A DNA stretch of 64,000 nucleotides, from positions 62,001 to 126,000 of the forward strand of contig NZ_FZOS01000007.1 in assembly GCF_900188165.1 (NCBI RefSeq), in the 5' to 3' direction. The DNA comes from Edaphosphingomonas laterariae (GTDB taxonomy: Bacteria > Pseudomonadota > Alphaproteobacteria > Sphingomonadales > Sphingomonadaceae). Position numbers and translations under genes: made by a program. Shown in pieces: positions 1 to 9,076 of this stretch (its first letter is position 1; the number at the start of each line of letters is the position of its first letter). The notes beneath the pieces are model-generated. The model worked only from the letters and a program-made list of their open reading frames with translations, was not told the origin of the DNA and did no database searches.

Positions 1-1
1 G

Positions 2-745
2 ACGGTGATCCTGCCCGACATGGATGCCGGCTGCAGCCTTGAGGATTCGTGCCCGCCGGACAAGTTCAAGGCGTTCCGCGCCGCGCACCCCGATCATATC
101 GCGCTGACCTACATCAACTGTTCGGCCGAGGTGAAGGCGCTCAGCGACATCATCGTCACCTCGTCGTCGGCGGAAAAGATCCTCAGCCAGATTCCGCCGG
201 AACAGAAGATCATCTTCGGGCCGGACAAGCATCTCGGCGGTTATCTGTCGCGCAAGTTCGGGCGGGAGATGCTGCTGTGGCCGGGCGTCTGCATCGTCCA
301 TGAGGCGTTTTCGGAAACCGAGCTGCTCAAGCTCAAGGCGCAGCATCCCGACGCGCCGGTGGCGGCGCACCCCGAATGCCCGCCGCATGTGCTGGACCAT
401 GCCGACATGGTGGGTTCGACCAGCGCGATCCTGGAATTCGCCAAGACGACGCCGCACGACACCGTGATCGTCGCGACCGAGCCGCACATCATCCACCAGA
501 TGGAAAAGGCGGTGCCGGAAAAGACCTTCATCGGTGCGCCGGGGGCCGACGGCAACTGCAACTGCAACATCTGCCCCTATATGGCGCTCAACACGATGGA
601 GAAGCTCTACATCGCGCTGCGCGATCTGGAGCCGAAGATCGAGCTGGACGAAGAGATGCGGCTGGCCGCCAAGAAATCGCTGGACCGGATGCTCGAAATG
701 GCATCGGCCACGGTGGGCAAGGGCGATCTTGGTGCGCGGGACTGA
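2..745 (+). CDS. nadA: Quinolinate synthase NadA, 3' part (start outside window)
   Basis: Quinolinate synthase condenses iminoaspartate with dihydroxyacetone phosphate to quinolinate in de novo NAD synthesis, using a [4Fe-4S] cluster. The window opens inside the gene: the frame is open from base 2, and the first visible motif, PDMDAGCSLEDSC, is an internal family motif. Roughly the first hundred residues of a usual 330-350 residue protein are missing. Visible family features are the Cys in YINCSAEVKA, the Cys in HPECPPHV and the late GNCNCNICPYM block, which supply or neighbour the cluster ligands, and the SGS/T-type phosphate segment MVGSTSAI. nadC starts 10 bases after the stop, so the two consecutive pathway steps are co-transcribed. 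The GTG at base 5 is not the real start. Confidence 0.95.
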   Translation, partial: TVILPDMDAGCSLEDSCPPDKFKAFRAAHPDHIALTYINCSAEVKALSDIIVTSSSAEKILSQIPPEQKIIFGPDKHLGGYLSRKFGREMLLWPGVCIVHEAFSETELLKLKAQHPDAPVAAHPECPPHVLDHADMVGSTSAILEFAKTTPHDTVIVATEPHIIHQMEKAVPEKTFIGAPGADGNCNCNICPYMALNTMEKLYIALRDLEPKIELDEEMRLAAKKSLDRMLEMASATVGKGDLGARD

Positions 746-755
746 GCCCGCCACG

Positions 756-1601
756 ATGCGCTTCGCCCTTCCCAATTTCGATCTCGACGCGTTCGTCCGC
801 TCCACCCTTGCCGAGGATCTCGGCGAGGTGGGGGATATCACGTCGGCCGCCGTCATCCCCGCCGACGCGATGTTCGCGGGCGCGATGGACAGCCGTGACG
901 CGATCACCGTCGCTGGGCTGCCGATCGCCGAAGCCTTCTTCCACGCGCTCGATCCCGAGGTCGAGATCGAGCTGCTGGTGGCCGATGGCGACCGGGTGGC
1001 GCCGGGCACCGATCTGATGCGGCTGCGCGGCCGTGCGCGGGCGTTGCTGACGGCGGAGCGATCGGCGCTCAACACCATCCAGCATCTTTCCGGCATCGCC
1101 ACGCTGACGCGCAGCTATGTCGACAAGATCGACGGCACGGGCGCGACGCTGCTCGATACGCGCAAGACCATTCCCGGCCTGCGCGTGCTCGAAAAATATG
1201 CGACGCGCATGGGCGGCGCCACCAATCACCGCATGGGTCTGTGGGATGCGGCGATGATCAAGGACAATCATGTCGCCGTCGCCGGCGGCGTGGGGGAAGC
1301 GGTGCGGCGCGCCAAGACGGCCGGGATCGCATCGATCATCGTCGAGGTCGATCGTATCGACCAGATCGAGCCGGCGCTTGCGGCGGGGGCCATGCACCTG
1401 CTGCTCGACAATATGGATCCGGCCACGCTGCGCGGCGCGGTGACGCTGGTCGGCGGGCGCGTGCCGACCGAGGCGTCGGGCGGCGTGCGGATCGATACGA
1501 TCCGGGCGATCGCGGAAACCGGCGTGACCTATATCTCGGTCGGCCGGCTTACCCAATCGGCCCCGGCGGCCGATATCGGGCTGGATTTCGCGGCAGCCTG
1601 A
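756..1601 (+). CDS. nadC: Nicotinate-nucleotide pyrophosphorylase (carboxylating) NadC
   Basis: Converts quinolinate and PRPP to nicotinate mononucleotide, CO2 and pyrophosphate, the step after NadA. The 281-residue product has the usual family length. Recognisable blocks are AEDLGEVGDITS near the N-terminus, the AERSALNTIQHLSGIAT segment, TRKTIPGLR, the active-site stretch GLWDAAMIKDNHV, and VEVDRIDQ followed by LLLDNMDP and SGGVRIDTI of the phosphoribosyltransferase barrel. ATG 756 is chosen because homologues begin a few residues before the FDLDAFV helix. A GTG at 732 in the same frame would overlap nadA and add eight residues. Head-to-tail with nadA, 10 bases apart. Confidence 0.95.
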   Translation: MRFALPNFDLDAFVRSTLAEDLGEVGDITSAAVIPADAMFAGAMDSRDAITVAGLPIAEAFFHALDPEVEIELLVADGDRVAPGTDLMRLRGRARALLTAERSALNTIQHLSGIATLTRSYVDKIDGTGATLLDTRKTIPGLRVLEKYATRMGGATNHRMGLWDAAMIKDNHVAVAGGVGEAVRRAKTAGIASIIVEVDRIDQIEPALAAGAMHLLLDNMDPATLRGAVTLVGGRVPTEASGGVRIDTIRAIAETGVTYISVGRLTQSAPAADIGLDFAAA

Positions 1602-1667
1602 TCGGGTTGCGCGGCGCGCGGCGGCGATTAAGCTGCCGTCGCGCATTTTTGATGGGGGGAAGCCGGC

Positions 1668-2063
1668 ATGCGGCCGCAATCGATCATCCTGTTTGAACGG
1701 CTGGTATTGGCGACGATCGCGCTCGGCGTGCTGGCGTCGGCGATCAACTGGCAGCGGACGCTGGCGATGATCCAGCAGTTCGGCTTCGGCGCCACCTTCA
1801 TCGTCGTCGTGCAGGCGTGCAGCGTCGCGCTGATGCTCCTGCTGCTCTATTTCGTGTCGCGGCGCGGCAGCGAGGTGGCGAAGTGGATCTATGTCGTGCT
1901 GGTGGTGATCGGGGGGGTCAACACGCTCGCGACGTTCAACACGCTGCTCGCCATGGGGGGCAGCGGTATGATCGCGCCGATCCAGCTGGTGCTGCAATTG
2001 ATCGCGATCTGGCTGCTGTTCCGGCCCGACAGCGCGGCATGGTTCAGCCGGGACGCCGGATAA
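1668..2063 (+). CDS. Small four-helix membrane protein of unknown function
   Basis: The 131-residue product is almost entirely hydrophobic. Four transmembrane segments can be seen: about residues 8-26, 43-62, 72-92 and 98-117. Charged residues (SRRGSE, FRPDSAAW) sit in the loops and tail. I recognise no family motif; small four-helix proteins of this look are common next to other genes in sphingomonads. ATG 1668 follows a purine-rich GGGGGGAAG site. The stop is one base before the ATG of the RNase T2 gene, so the two are probably translated from one transcript. Function unknown. Confidence 0.7.
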   Translation: MRPQSIILFERLVLATIALGVLASAINWQRTLAMIQQFGFGATFIVVVQACSVALMLLLLYFVSRRGSEVAKWIYVVLVVIGGVNTLATFNTLLAMGGSGMIAPIQLVLQLIAIWLLFRPDSAAWFSRDAG

Positions 2064-2064
2064 T

Positions 2065-2790
2065 ATGATCCGCCAGACGCTGGCGGCGCTGCCGCTGGCA
2101 TTGACACTGCTTCCGTCCATGGCGCTGGCCCAGGCGCGCGATTGCCGCGTGCCGGCGGTGCTGCCGCGCCCGGCGCTGGATGGGCCGACCGCCAGCCAGC
2201 CGCGCCGCGCGCTGCCGATCGGCGGCTATACGCTCGCGCTCAGCTGGTCCCCCGAATATTGCCGCACCCGGCTCAACAGCGTGAAGGATCGTTTCCAGTG
2301 CGGCGGCGGGGCGGGGCCGCGCTTCGGCTTCGTGCTGCACGGCCTGTGGCCCGATGGCCGGGGCGAACAATGGCCGCAATATTGCCGGCCGGCGGGGCTG
2401 CTGCCCGATCGCCTGATCCGCGCGCACCTTTGCACCACCCCGTCGGTGCAGCTGATGCAGCATGAATATGCCAAGCACGGCACCTGCATGAACGTGCCGC
2501 CCGACGCTTATTTCAAGACGGCGGCCGGCCTGTTCAACGGACTGCGCTTTCCCGACATGAATCTGCTGTCGCGCCGCCCGACGCTCAATGCCCGCCAGCT
2601 GGCCGAGGCGCTGGCGGGGGCGAACAAGGGCATGGACCCGGCGATGTTCAAGATCGCCGTCAACCGGCGGGGCTGGCTGGATGAAGTGCGGCTGTGCCTC
2701 GATACCGCGCTCAAGCCGCGCCGCTGCCGGGCGTCGGCACCGGGCGCGCGGGCGGGCGAAACCGTCAGGATCTGGCGCGGCGGGCGCTGA
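2065..2790 (+). CDS. Secreted ribonuclease T2 family protein
   Basis: RNase T2 enzymes cleave RNA without divalent metal through a 2',3'-cyclic phosphate intermediate. The 241-residue product starts with a Sec signal peptide (about residues 1-23, ending ALAQA), so it acts in the periplasm or outside. Both catalytic signatures are present: CAS-1 as FVLHGLWPDG with His92, and CAS-2 as QHEYAKHGTC with His133, Glu134, Lys137 and His138. Several cysteines are placed as in disulfide-bonded family members. The enzyme therefore looks active. A scavenging role for extracellular RNA is plausible but inferred. Its 3' end overlaps the convergent DUF4112 gene by 26 bases. Confidence 0.93.
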   Translation: MIRQTLAALPLALTLLPSMALAQARDCRVPAVLPRPALDGPTASQPRRALPIGGYTLALSWSPEYCRTRLNSVKDRFQCGGGAGPRFGFVLHGLWPDGRGEQWPQYCRPAGLLPDRLIRAHLCTTPSVQLMQHEYAKHGTCMNVPPDAYFKTAAGLFNGLRFPDMNLLSRRPTLNARQLAEALAGANKGMDPAMFKIAVNRRGWLDEVRLCLDTALKPRRCRASAPGARAGETVRIWRGGR

Positions 2791-3205
2791 CGCCGTCGAT
2801 CATCGCCGTGCCGGGGTGATGCTTGTCGAGATGGCGCTTGATGATCTTGAGGTTGCGGCTGTTCGACCGATAGACGAAGTCGAACAGGTCGCCGACCACG
2901 GGCACCGCGCCGAGCAGCGTATCGACGCCGACATTCGTCGCCATCCGCGCCAGCTGGAATTTGGACATGCCGAGGTTGCGGGCTTCCCAGACCAGCCACG
3001 CGCCCATGGCCGCGGTCACGAAATCGCCGATCACCGGAACGAGGCCGACGAGGGAATCGAGCCCGATCGGCCGGTTGATGCCGGGGATGACGAGCAGGCG
3101 TTCAAGCATGCCTTCCATCGCCTCGATCCGGCGGCGGACCGATGCGGGGTCGCGTTCCAGCCCGACCTGGCTGGCGAACTCATCGAACTTCGGCGAAACG
3201 GCCAT
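2765..3205 (-). CDS. DUF4112 domain protein
   Basis: The 146-residue product carries the DUF4112 pattern: RIEAMEGMLERLLVIPGINRP followed by the paired glycine and proline-rich loops LVGLVPVIGDFVTAAMGAWLV and LLGAVPVVGDLFDFVYRSN. These form short hydrophobic helices, and the rest is basic (KIIKRHLDKHH). The family is widespread and uncharacterised, and is probably membrane-associated. ATG 3205 is chosen over ATG 3211 because the GGAGGA site lies six to seven bases before it and would abut the upstream ATG. The gene converges on and overlaps the RNase T2 gene. Confidence 0.85.
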   Translation of the reverse strand: MAVSPKFDEFASQVGLERDPASVRRRIEAMEGMLERLLVIPGINRPIGLDSLVGLVPVIGDFVTAAMGAWLVWEARNLGMSKFQLARMATNVGVDTLLGAVPVVGDLFDFVYRSNSRNLKIIKRHLDKHHPGTAMIDGVSARRARS

Positions 3206-3267
3206 CAACATCTCCTCCAACCTGCACGATGTAGGATGCGGCGCGGCGATGTCATCCCTTGCGCGTA

Positions 3268-4728
3268 TCAGCGCCGATCGGCGCGCAGATGGTTCAGCGG
3301 GTGGGCGCCGCGCGCATTGTCCTTGAACGCGGTCAGCGACGGGGCGACCAGCGACCATCGCATCGGCATGGCGATCGGGATGAACGCGGTGATCCGGGTC
3401 AGCCGCTGATCCGCCTCGGCCAGCACGAGGTTGCGTTCGAGCAGCGTGGGCGCGCCGCGGGCGCGATCGAGCAACTGATCGGCTTCTTCGCTGCACGCGG
3501 CCGAACGATCGCAGGTGAATTCGCGCAGATACCAGCTGCCGGTATCGGCCGGCGCCACCAGGTCGATCAGGCGCAGATCGGCATCGGCGCCGGCGGCGAC
3601 CGCTTCGGCCTCCACGCCGATCTGCCGCCAATCGAGCTGGAGGAGCGTGAACAGGATGCGCGCGCCCGGCCCCTTGGGCAGCGCCACGCGCACCTTTGCC
3701 GGTTCCTCGGTGCGTTGCCGCCATTCGGCCACGCCGCGCGCGGCGATCGCGCGGCGCTGGGCGATCGGCGTATCGATCCAGTCGGGCGTGGCGGGGCTGG
3801 GCAGATCGGCCAGGCCGGCGGGCACGATGGTGGAGGCGGCCTGCCAGTCCTTCACCGCGAAGGTGCGGACGATCCGGTCCCGATCCACCGCCATGGACAA
3901 GGCGCGGCGATTTTCCGCGCTGACCAGAAAGCCCTTCGCATCGGCGATGGCGAGGCCGAACAGCCCGGCGACGGGATCGAAGCGCAGCATATTGGCGGGC
4001 AGCCCCGCCGCGCGTGCGACAGCGAGATCGTGGAACCGCCCGCCCAGCACCGCCTGCGCGCGCTTGTCGCGAAATCGCACCACGGCCACCGCCGCGCGTT
4101 CGCCGCGCAGGCGCAATTGCTGGCGCTCGATCTCCGCCTCGTCGATCTCGGCATCCTCCGCCGGGGTCTGGTGCGCGATCGGGCCGAGCAGCAGCCAGCC
4201 CGGTCCGCGCCCGGCGACGGCCAATGGCCCGGTGCCGCCCTTGCTGCGCGATACCACCAGCGCCATTTCGGGCTGGGCGAGCAATTGCAGCAGCGTCGGG
4301 CGCGGGGCCGACAGGCGGATTTCCACCACCTGCGGGGTGACGGCGACGATCTCGTCAATCGCGGTCAACGCCGATTTCAGCGGATTGCGGCTGGCCCGCC
4401 CGATCGCCCCGCGCAGCCGGCGGGCGGCGCCTTCGGCATCGATGCCGGCCTCGTCGTCGATGCGGAAGGTATAATACAGCCCGTCGTCGGACACGTCCCA
4501 GCGGATCGCGAGGCCGGGTTCGATCTGGCCGCCGGCATCGAAGCGGATCAGCCCCTGCGCGGTCGCGGCGAGCAATGCGGCATCGGCCGGTTGCAGCGGC
4601 TTTTCGTTGGGATCGACGATCGTCGGCGGTTCGCCGATCACGCTCACGTCCAGCGGCCCATCGCCGCTATGCTGGGAGCAGGCGGTGGTGGCGAGCAGCA
4701 GGGCGAAGGCAAGGCGGCGGATCATCAT
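3268..4728 (-). CDS. Extracellular solute-binding lipoprotein, family 5 (oligopeptide type), divergent
   Basis: The 486-residue protein has a lipoprotein signal ([17 protein letters not shown], Cys17) and a family 5 binding-protein layout: an N-terminal [15 protein letters not shown] segment, [37 protein letters not shown], and a long C-terminal lobe. In E. coli such proteins (OppA, DppA) deliver peptides to an ABC permease. Here no permease or ATPase gene is adjacent. The usual lysine-rich peptide-binding regions look eroded, so the ligand is unknown. Its ATG overlaps the stop of the upstream paralogue by four bases (ATGA), which indicates translational coupling. Confidence 0.85.
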   Translation of the reverse strand: MMIRRLAFALLLATTACSQHSGDGPLDVSVIGEPPTIVDPNEKPLQPADAALLAATAQGLIRFDAGGQIEPGLAIRWDVSDDGLYYTFRIDDEAGIDAEGAARRLRGAIGRASRNPLKSALTAIDEIVAVTPQVVEIRLSAPRPTLLQLLAQPEMALVVSRSKGGTGPLAVAGRGPGWLLLGPIAHQTPAEDAEIDEAEIERQQLRLRGERAAVAVVRFRDKRAQAVLGGRFHDLAVARAAGLPANMLRFDPVAGLFGLAIADAKGFLVSAENRRALSMAVDRDRIVRTFAVKDWQAASTIVPAGLADLPSPATPDWIDTPIAQRRAIAARGVAEWRQRTEEPAKVRVALPKGPGARILFTLLQLDWRQIGVEAEAVAAGADADLRLIDLVAPADTGSWYLREFTCDRSAACSEEADQLLDRARGAPTLLERNLVLAEADQRLTRITAFIPIAMPMRWSLVAPSLTAFKDNARGAHPLNHLRADRR

Positions 4729-6263
4729 GGCTTCAATGCCAGCGTGCGGCTGGGGTGGACATTGGCGGGATTGTCGCGCCAGCCGGCGACGCGCGGCGCG
4801 ACGAGCGCACGGCTGACATAGAAATAAAGCGGGAGCACCGGCGCATCGGCGAGCAGGATCGCTTCGGCCGCGCGCATCTTGCGGGCGCGGCGGGCGGGGT
4901 CGGGATCGGCGATCGCGGCGTCATAGGCGGCATCGTAGCGCGGATTGGCATAGCCGGAATAGTTGATTGGCCCGGCGTTCGAACGATGCACCGCAAGGAA
5001 GTTCTCCGGCGCGGAAAGGTCGGCGATCCAGCCCGAGCGGGCGATGGCGAAGTCGCCACGGCGCAGCGCCGCGAAATGCAGCGTCGCCTCGCTGTTGAGC
5101 AGCCGCGCCTCGACACCGAGCGGGCGCCACATCGCGGCCAGCGCAATCGCCACGCGGCGATGATCGGCATCGCTGTTGAACCGCACGTCGAATGTCAGCG
5201 GTTTTTCGGGGCCATAGCCTGCTTCGGCGAGCAAAGCGGCGGCGGCGGCCATCCGCCGTTCTTTGGGCCAGGATGCCCAATCCGGGCGAAAGGCGGGGAG
5301 GCCGCCCGTTCCATCCGGCACGATGCCCCAGGCGGGGGGATTGCCCATCGCCATCAAGGGGCCGGCAATCCATTCGCGGTCGGTCGCCAGGCTCAGCGCG
5401 CGGCGGATGCGAACGTCGTCGAACGGTGGGCGCCGCGTGTTGAAGCTGAAATAATAGCTGCCTTCATAGGGAGCGACATGCGCGGCGCCGGGCAGCTCGC
5501 GGCGGATCCACGCGATCCGGCTCGACGGGAATTCCGATGTCGTATCGGCGGCGCCGGCGCGGAAGATGCGCAATGCGGTCAGGCGATCAGGCACCGGGCG
5601 CCATTCGACCGCCGCGATTGCCGGCGGCCCGCCATGCCAGGCGGCATTGGCATCGAGCCGCATGGCATCGTTGAGCGTCCACGCCGTCAACCGATAGGGC
5701 CCGGATGTCACCAGCGGCCGCTCCGCCGTCCATTGATCGCCGCGTGCGGCGATGCGGTGGATGGGGATCGCGGCCATGGCGGGGTGGGCCAGCAGCGCGG
5801 GCAAGGCGGAAAAGGGATGGCGCAGGTGGACGACCACGCTGTCGCCCTCTGCCACCACCGTCGCGATCGGCGCGAAGGTTGCGGCATGCGGCGCGGCGGT
5901 GCGCGGATCGACCAGCCGGCGATGGACGGCGGCGAAGGTGGCGGGCGTGATCGGCGTGCGATCCGAAAAGCGCTGGCCCGCGCGCAGCGGGAAGCGCCAG
6001 GTGCGGCCATCGGCCGAAACCGACCAGCCGGTCGCCAGCCCCGGTTCGGGCCGGCCGGCCGCGTCGAACCGCGTCAGCCCCTCGAACAGGTCGGTCGCGA
6101 CGCGGACCGACGCGATCTCCGATGTCTTGTGCGGATCGAGGCTCTTGGCTTCGGCTTCGGCCAGGCGGATCAGCGTTCCGGCGGGCCGTTGCTGTTCAGC
6201 CTTGTCCGGCGAACCGCAGGCGGCGGGCAGCAGCAGTGCAAGGGCGACGAGGCGCCGGGCCAT
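4725..6263 (-). CDS. Extracellular solute-binding lipoprotein, family 5 (oligopeptide type)
   Basis: The 512-residue product from ATG 6263 begins [17 protein letters not shown], a clear lipobox with Cys17. The upstream in-frame ATG at 6323 would put about 20 unfavourable residues before the signal. Family 5 features follow: [37 protein letters not shown], the [22 protein letters not shown] segment and the [25 protein letters not shown] motif of peptide-binding proteins. It should sit at the outer face of the inner membrane and bind peptides or similar ligands. It is first in a two-gene unit with a more divergent paralogue. No transporter genes are nearby. Confidence 0.9.
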   Translation of the reverse strand: MARRLVALALLLPAACGSPDKAEQQRPAGTLIRLAEAEAKSLDPHKTSEIASVRVATDLFEGLTRFDAAGRPEPGLATGWSVSADGRTWRFPLRAGQRFSDRTPITPATFAAVHRRLVDPRTAAPHAATFAPIATVVAEGDSVVVHLRHPFSALPALLAHPAMAAIPIHRIAARGDQWTAERPLVTSGPYRLTAWTLNDAMRLDANAAWHGGPPAIAAVEWRPVPDRLTALRIFRAGAADTTSEFPSSRIAWIRRELPGAAHVAPYEGSYYFSFNTRRPPFDDVRIRRALSLATDREWIAGPLMAMGNPPAWGIVPDGTGGLPAFRPDWASWPKERRMAAAAALLAEAGYGPEKPLTFDVRFNSDADHRRVAIALAAMWRPLGVEARLLNSEATLHFAALRRGDFAIARSGWIADLSAPENFLAVHRSNAGPINYSGYANPRYDAAYDAAIADPDPARRARKMRAAEAILLADAPVLPLYFYVSRALVAPRVAGWRDNPANVHPSRTLALKP

Positions 6264-6473
6264 GCGGCCGAACCGATCGCGAAACGAAGTCACCGGCCAC
6301 GGCCTAGACCAATAGTTGCTCATATTGAAGGCAAGCGCAGGTCGAAATTGGCGACAGGAAGGTCGGGCAGGAAGGCAAACCGGCCCGTAACCGCGAAAAA
6401 TCAGCAATGAGGGGGATGACAGGATCAAAAAACTCGGGCAGCGGTGCGACAGGATTCAGCAGAAAGGAACAAC

Positions 6474-6749
6474 ATGAACAGCACCGATCTCGCCGACGGC
6501 ATTGCCAAGACCCAGGGCCTCACCAAGGCGCAGGGCAAGGCGATCGTCGATCAGGTTCTGAAGGCGATCACCGACGCGGCCGTCGCCGGCGAGGAAGTGT
6601 CGCTGCCGGGCTTCGGCAAGTTCAAGGTTCAGGCCCGTCCGGAGCGCGAAGGCCGCAACCCGCGCACCGGCGAAACGATGAAGATCGCCGCTTCGAAGAA
6701 GCTGGGCTTCCAGCCGGCGAAGGCGCTGCGCGACGCGCTGAACGGCTGA
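6474..6749 (+). CDS. hupB: HU family DNA-binding protein
   Basis: The 91-residue nucleoid protein is of HU length. It has the N-terminal helices (MNSTDLADGIAKTQGLTKAQ), the VSLPGFGKFKV turn, the DNA-binding arm with [17 protein letters not shown], and the ending SKKLGFQPAKALRDALN. It lacks IHF-type features and is most like the alphaproteobacterial HU. ATG 6474 is chosen over an in-frame upstream start because AGAAAGGAACA sits just before it and HU proteins start MN(K/S). A strong terminator follows directly, so it is probably a single-gene transcript. ihfB, a relative, lies 4 kb away. Confidence 0.95.
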   Translation: MNSTDLADGIAKTQGLTKAQGKAIVDQVLKAITDAAVAGEEVSLPGFGKFKVQARPEREGRNPRTGETMKIAASKKLGFQPAKALRDALNG

Positions 6750-6774
6750 TCGGCCAGCACGGCTGAACAGATAA

Positions 6775-6808
6775 GGGCGTCCCGGTTTCGGCCGGGGCGC
6801 CCTTTCTT
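6775..6808 (+). terminator. Rho-independent terminator after hupB
   Basis: GGGCGTCCCGG (6775-6785) pairs with CCGGGGCGCCC (6792-6802) across the loop TTTCGG, with one G-U pair, followed by TTTCTT. It lies 25 bases past the hupB stop. Confidence 0.85.
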
Positions 6809-6836
6809 CATTGTCCTTCGGTCAGGAAGAACGCGA

Positions 6837-7286
6837 TCATTCGTGATCGAGGATGAAATCCCGCAGCGCGCGCGCATCGTGCAGCGCATTGTGCGGCACA
6901 CGGCTGTTCATCGCCGTCGAAAAGCCGGGGCTGCGGCGGAATTCGAACCGCATGCTGCCGACATCGACGATATCGGCCGGGCCGATCAGCAGCAGGCGGC
7001 AGAACAGGGCGATATCTTCCGGCCAGTCGGCCAGGATCACCGGATCGCGATCGCCCGCCAGGAAGGCGGCCACTTCATGCGCGGCCGTCACCGGATCGAT
7101 ATGGTTGGCCAGCGACTGCGGCACGCTGTCGAGATAGGGCACCACATTGCGCGCCACCCACGGATGAAGCTGGGCCGGCAGGGGCAGGACCGCATAATAT
7201 TCCTGATCGCCATATTCGGGCACCAGCGCGAAGCTGATCAGATCGCCGCCAAAGCCGTTGAATTCGGTATCGAGGAAATAGCGCAT
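6837..7286 (-). CDS. Rv2179c-like 3'-5' exoribonuclease (DEDDh fold)
   Basis: The 149-residue protein has the three exonuclease motifs of the RNase H-like DEDDh family. MRYFLDTEFNG carries the D-x-E pair at the N-terminus, ADWPEDIALF gives the middle acidic residue, and HNALHDARALRDF gives the final His and Asp. Its size and motif spacing match the small Rv2179c-type exoribonucleases, which trim RNA 3' overhangs. ATG 7286 overlaps the TGA of the tetR-like gene by one base, so the two are coupled. TTG 7289 is an alternative start. It probably acts in the cytoplasm; the RNA substrate is unknown. Confidence 0.85.
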   Translation of the reverse strand: MRYFLDTEFNGFGGDLISFALVPEYGDQEYYAVLPLPAQLHPWVARNVVPYLDSVPQSLANHIDPVTAAHEVAAFLAGDRDPVILADWPEDIALFCRLLLIGPADIVDVGSMRFEFRRSPGFSTAMNSRVPHNALHDARALRDFILDHE

Positions 7287-7921
7287 CAACCCGCCTCCGG
7301 CTGCACGGCGGCGCGGGCAAGGCGATGCAGCAATGCCCGGTAGCGGCCAAGTTCGGCGGGATCGGCGGCATCATAAGTGCGTGCGGCGCCGAGCTGGCGG
7401 CCGTTGCAGACGTAAAAGAGCGAGCCGCTGGCGACGCCGTTCAAGATTTCCGTGGCCGTTATCGGGCGGAACGCGCCCTCGGCCACGCCGGCCGCGATGA
7501 TCGCCTCGATATCGCGCAGCGCGGTTTCCGAAAAGCGCACGGGATCGTCGCCACGCGGGCCCACGTCGGCGGTGAGGCGCTGGATGATGCGGGCGGCGGC
7601 GGGGCGCGCGACAAGGAAATCGAGCCAGGCATCGAGCAGGCCGAGCAGCCGGGCCATCGGATCGGAAACATTGTCCGTCCGCTCGACCACGAAGGCGTGC
7701 ATCGACGTGAAGATGTCGGCTTCGACGGCGTCGTACAATTCCTGCTTGCCGGGGAAATGATAGACGATCGACGGGCGGCGGATGCCCACCGCCTGCGCCA
7801 CATCTTCCAGCCGCGCGGCGGCATAGCCCATTTCGGCGAAGATGGTTTCGGCGGCGTCGAGAATGGCCCGCCGCGTCGCATCGCCGCGCGCCTGCCGAAC
7901 CGGTGGTTTGCTGACATTCAT
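7286..7921 (-). CDS. TetR/AcrR family transcriptional regulator
   Basis: The 211-residue protein has an N-terminal TetR helix-turn-helix (about residues 14-60: RRAILDAAETIFAEMGYAAARLEDVAQAVGIRRPSIVYHFPGKQELYDAV) and an alpha-helical ligand domain. It is divergent from the short-chain dehydrogenase gene at 8265 across a 343-base gap, the usual arrangement for a local repressor. It is followed with a one-base overlap by the exoribonuclease gene. Control of the dehydrogenase and phosphatase genes is inferred from position only; the effector is unknown. Confidence 0.9.
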   Translation of the reverse strand: MNVSKPPVRQARGDATRRAILDAAETIFAEMGYAAARLEDVAQAVGIRRPSIVYHFPGKQELYDAVEADIFTSMHAFVVERTDNVSDPMARLLGLLDAWLDFLVARPAAARIIQRLTADVGPRGDDPVRFSETALRDIEAIIAAGVAEGAFRPITATEILNGVASGSLFYVCNGRQLGAARTYDAADPAELGRYRALLHRLARAAVQPEAG

Positions 7922-8264
7922 GCGCCAGCCTTATGCGGCGGGTCCGCACGCGGCAATGGCATCCCGCGTGCGTCGGCTTGAATTCTACCGCCATGTAGGT
8001 AAAAAATGATGGGCGCGAAGCGAGCGGAATCCATCCGCCGAAGCGCGCCCCAGGATCGGAGACGGACGCCGCGCCTCGCGGAAAACTGTGCCGATAGAGA
8101 CAGCCGGCGGCGCGAGCGACATCAAGGCCCGCGCCTCGGCTGAGTAAGATCGTCTGTCCCGCGTCAATGGCTGGCGCATCGGGCAAGGCGGTCATTGCCA
8201 ATGTTCGGGACGGGCAGCTGATGGGCTGCCGGCCTCCGGGCACCCATTAAGAGGATTTCGTAGA
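7922..8264. promoter_or_regulatory. Divergent intergenic region between tetR-like and SDR genes, candidate operator
   Basis: No gene is evident in these 343 bases. An imperfect palindrome lies 64 bases before the tetR-like ATG: CTAC (7985-7988) with GTAG (7995-7998), and TACC (7986-7989) with GGTA (7998-8001). Its size would suit a TetR dimer site. The rest has no recognisable promoter consensus. The role is inferred from position. Confidence 0.35.
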
Positions 8265-9041
8265 ATGACGCTTTCGCCTGCACTCGGTTCGCCCGGAACG
8301 CCGGTCATCATCACCGGCGGCGCCTCGGGCATCGGCCTCGCTTCGGCGCAGGCGCTGGCGGCGGTGGGCCGTCCGGTCGCGCTGTGGGACATTAACGGCG
8401 CCAAGGCGGCCGATGCGGCTGCCGCGATCACGGCCGAATATGGCGTGGCTGCCGTCGGCGTCGCCGCCGATCTCAGCAAGCTCGATGCGATTGCGCCGGC
8501 GCTGGCCGCGACGCGGGCCGCGGTCGGCGCGCCGGGCGGGCTCGTCCACGCGGCCGGCATTGTCGATACCGGCTCGCTCGAAGGCATCACGCCGGAAAGC
8601 TGGGAAGCCGGCATCGGCATCCACCTGCGCGCCTTTGCCTTCGTCGCCCAGGCGATCCAGGCCGATCTTGCCGCGCAGCCGGGTTCGGCAATCGTGGCGA
8701 TCGCGTCGATCAACGCGACGCTCGGCAACGGCATCAACCCGATCTACAGCGCGGCCAAGGGGGGCCTGCTTTCGATCGTCCGCTCGCTCGCCGATCGCCT
8801 TGGCCGCGATGGCGTGCGCGTCAATTCGGTCTCGCCCGGCCAGATCATGACGCCGATGATGAAGCCCGCCGTGGACAATCTGCCGCCGCGCTTCTTCGAA
8901 AACCGCATCCTGCTCGATCGCATTGGCGATCCCGCCGAAATCGGCCGCGTCGTCCGTTTCCTGCTGTCGAACGAGGCCAGCTACATCACCGCGTCGGAGA
9001 TCGTCGTCGACGGCGGCAACATCTCGTCGCAGCGCACCTGA
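8265..9041 (+). CDS. Short-chain dehydrogenase/reductase (SDR)
   Basis: The 258-residue classical SDR has the nucleotide-binding TGGASGIG at residues 17-24, VHAAG (NNAG-equivalent), the catalytic Ser in IASINATLG, and Tyr161-x-x-x-Lys165 in YSAAKGG. The C-terminal pattern RVNSVSPGQIMTPM and the ITASEIVVDGGN ending are typical. The acidic residue in LWDING after the second strand favours NAD over NADP. The alcohol or keto substrate cannot be told from sequence. A tyrosine phosphatase gene starts 35 bases downstream on the same strand, and a TetR regulator lies divergently upstream. Confidence 0.92.
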   Translation: MTLSPALGSPGTPVIITGGASGIGLASAQALAAVGRPVALWDINGAKAADAAAAITAEYGVAAVGVAADLSKLDAIAPALAATRAAVGAPGGLVHAAGIVDTGSLEGITPESWEAGIGIHLRAFAFVAQAIQADLAAQPGSAIVAIASINATLGNGINPIYSAAKGGLLSIVRSLADRLGRDGVRVNSVSPGQIMTPMMKPAVDNLPPRFFENRILLDRIGDPAEIGRVVRFLLSNEASYITASEIVVDGGNISSQRT

Positions 9042-9076
9042 GACGCAAACATCTACGAGAAGGAAGAGGAGAGGGA

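Noticed and set aside
588-2120. Minus-strand open frame of about 510 codons
   Set aside because: Antisense to nadC and the following genes, with no family motif and low-complexity Arg/His/Asp-rich content.
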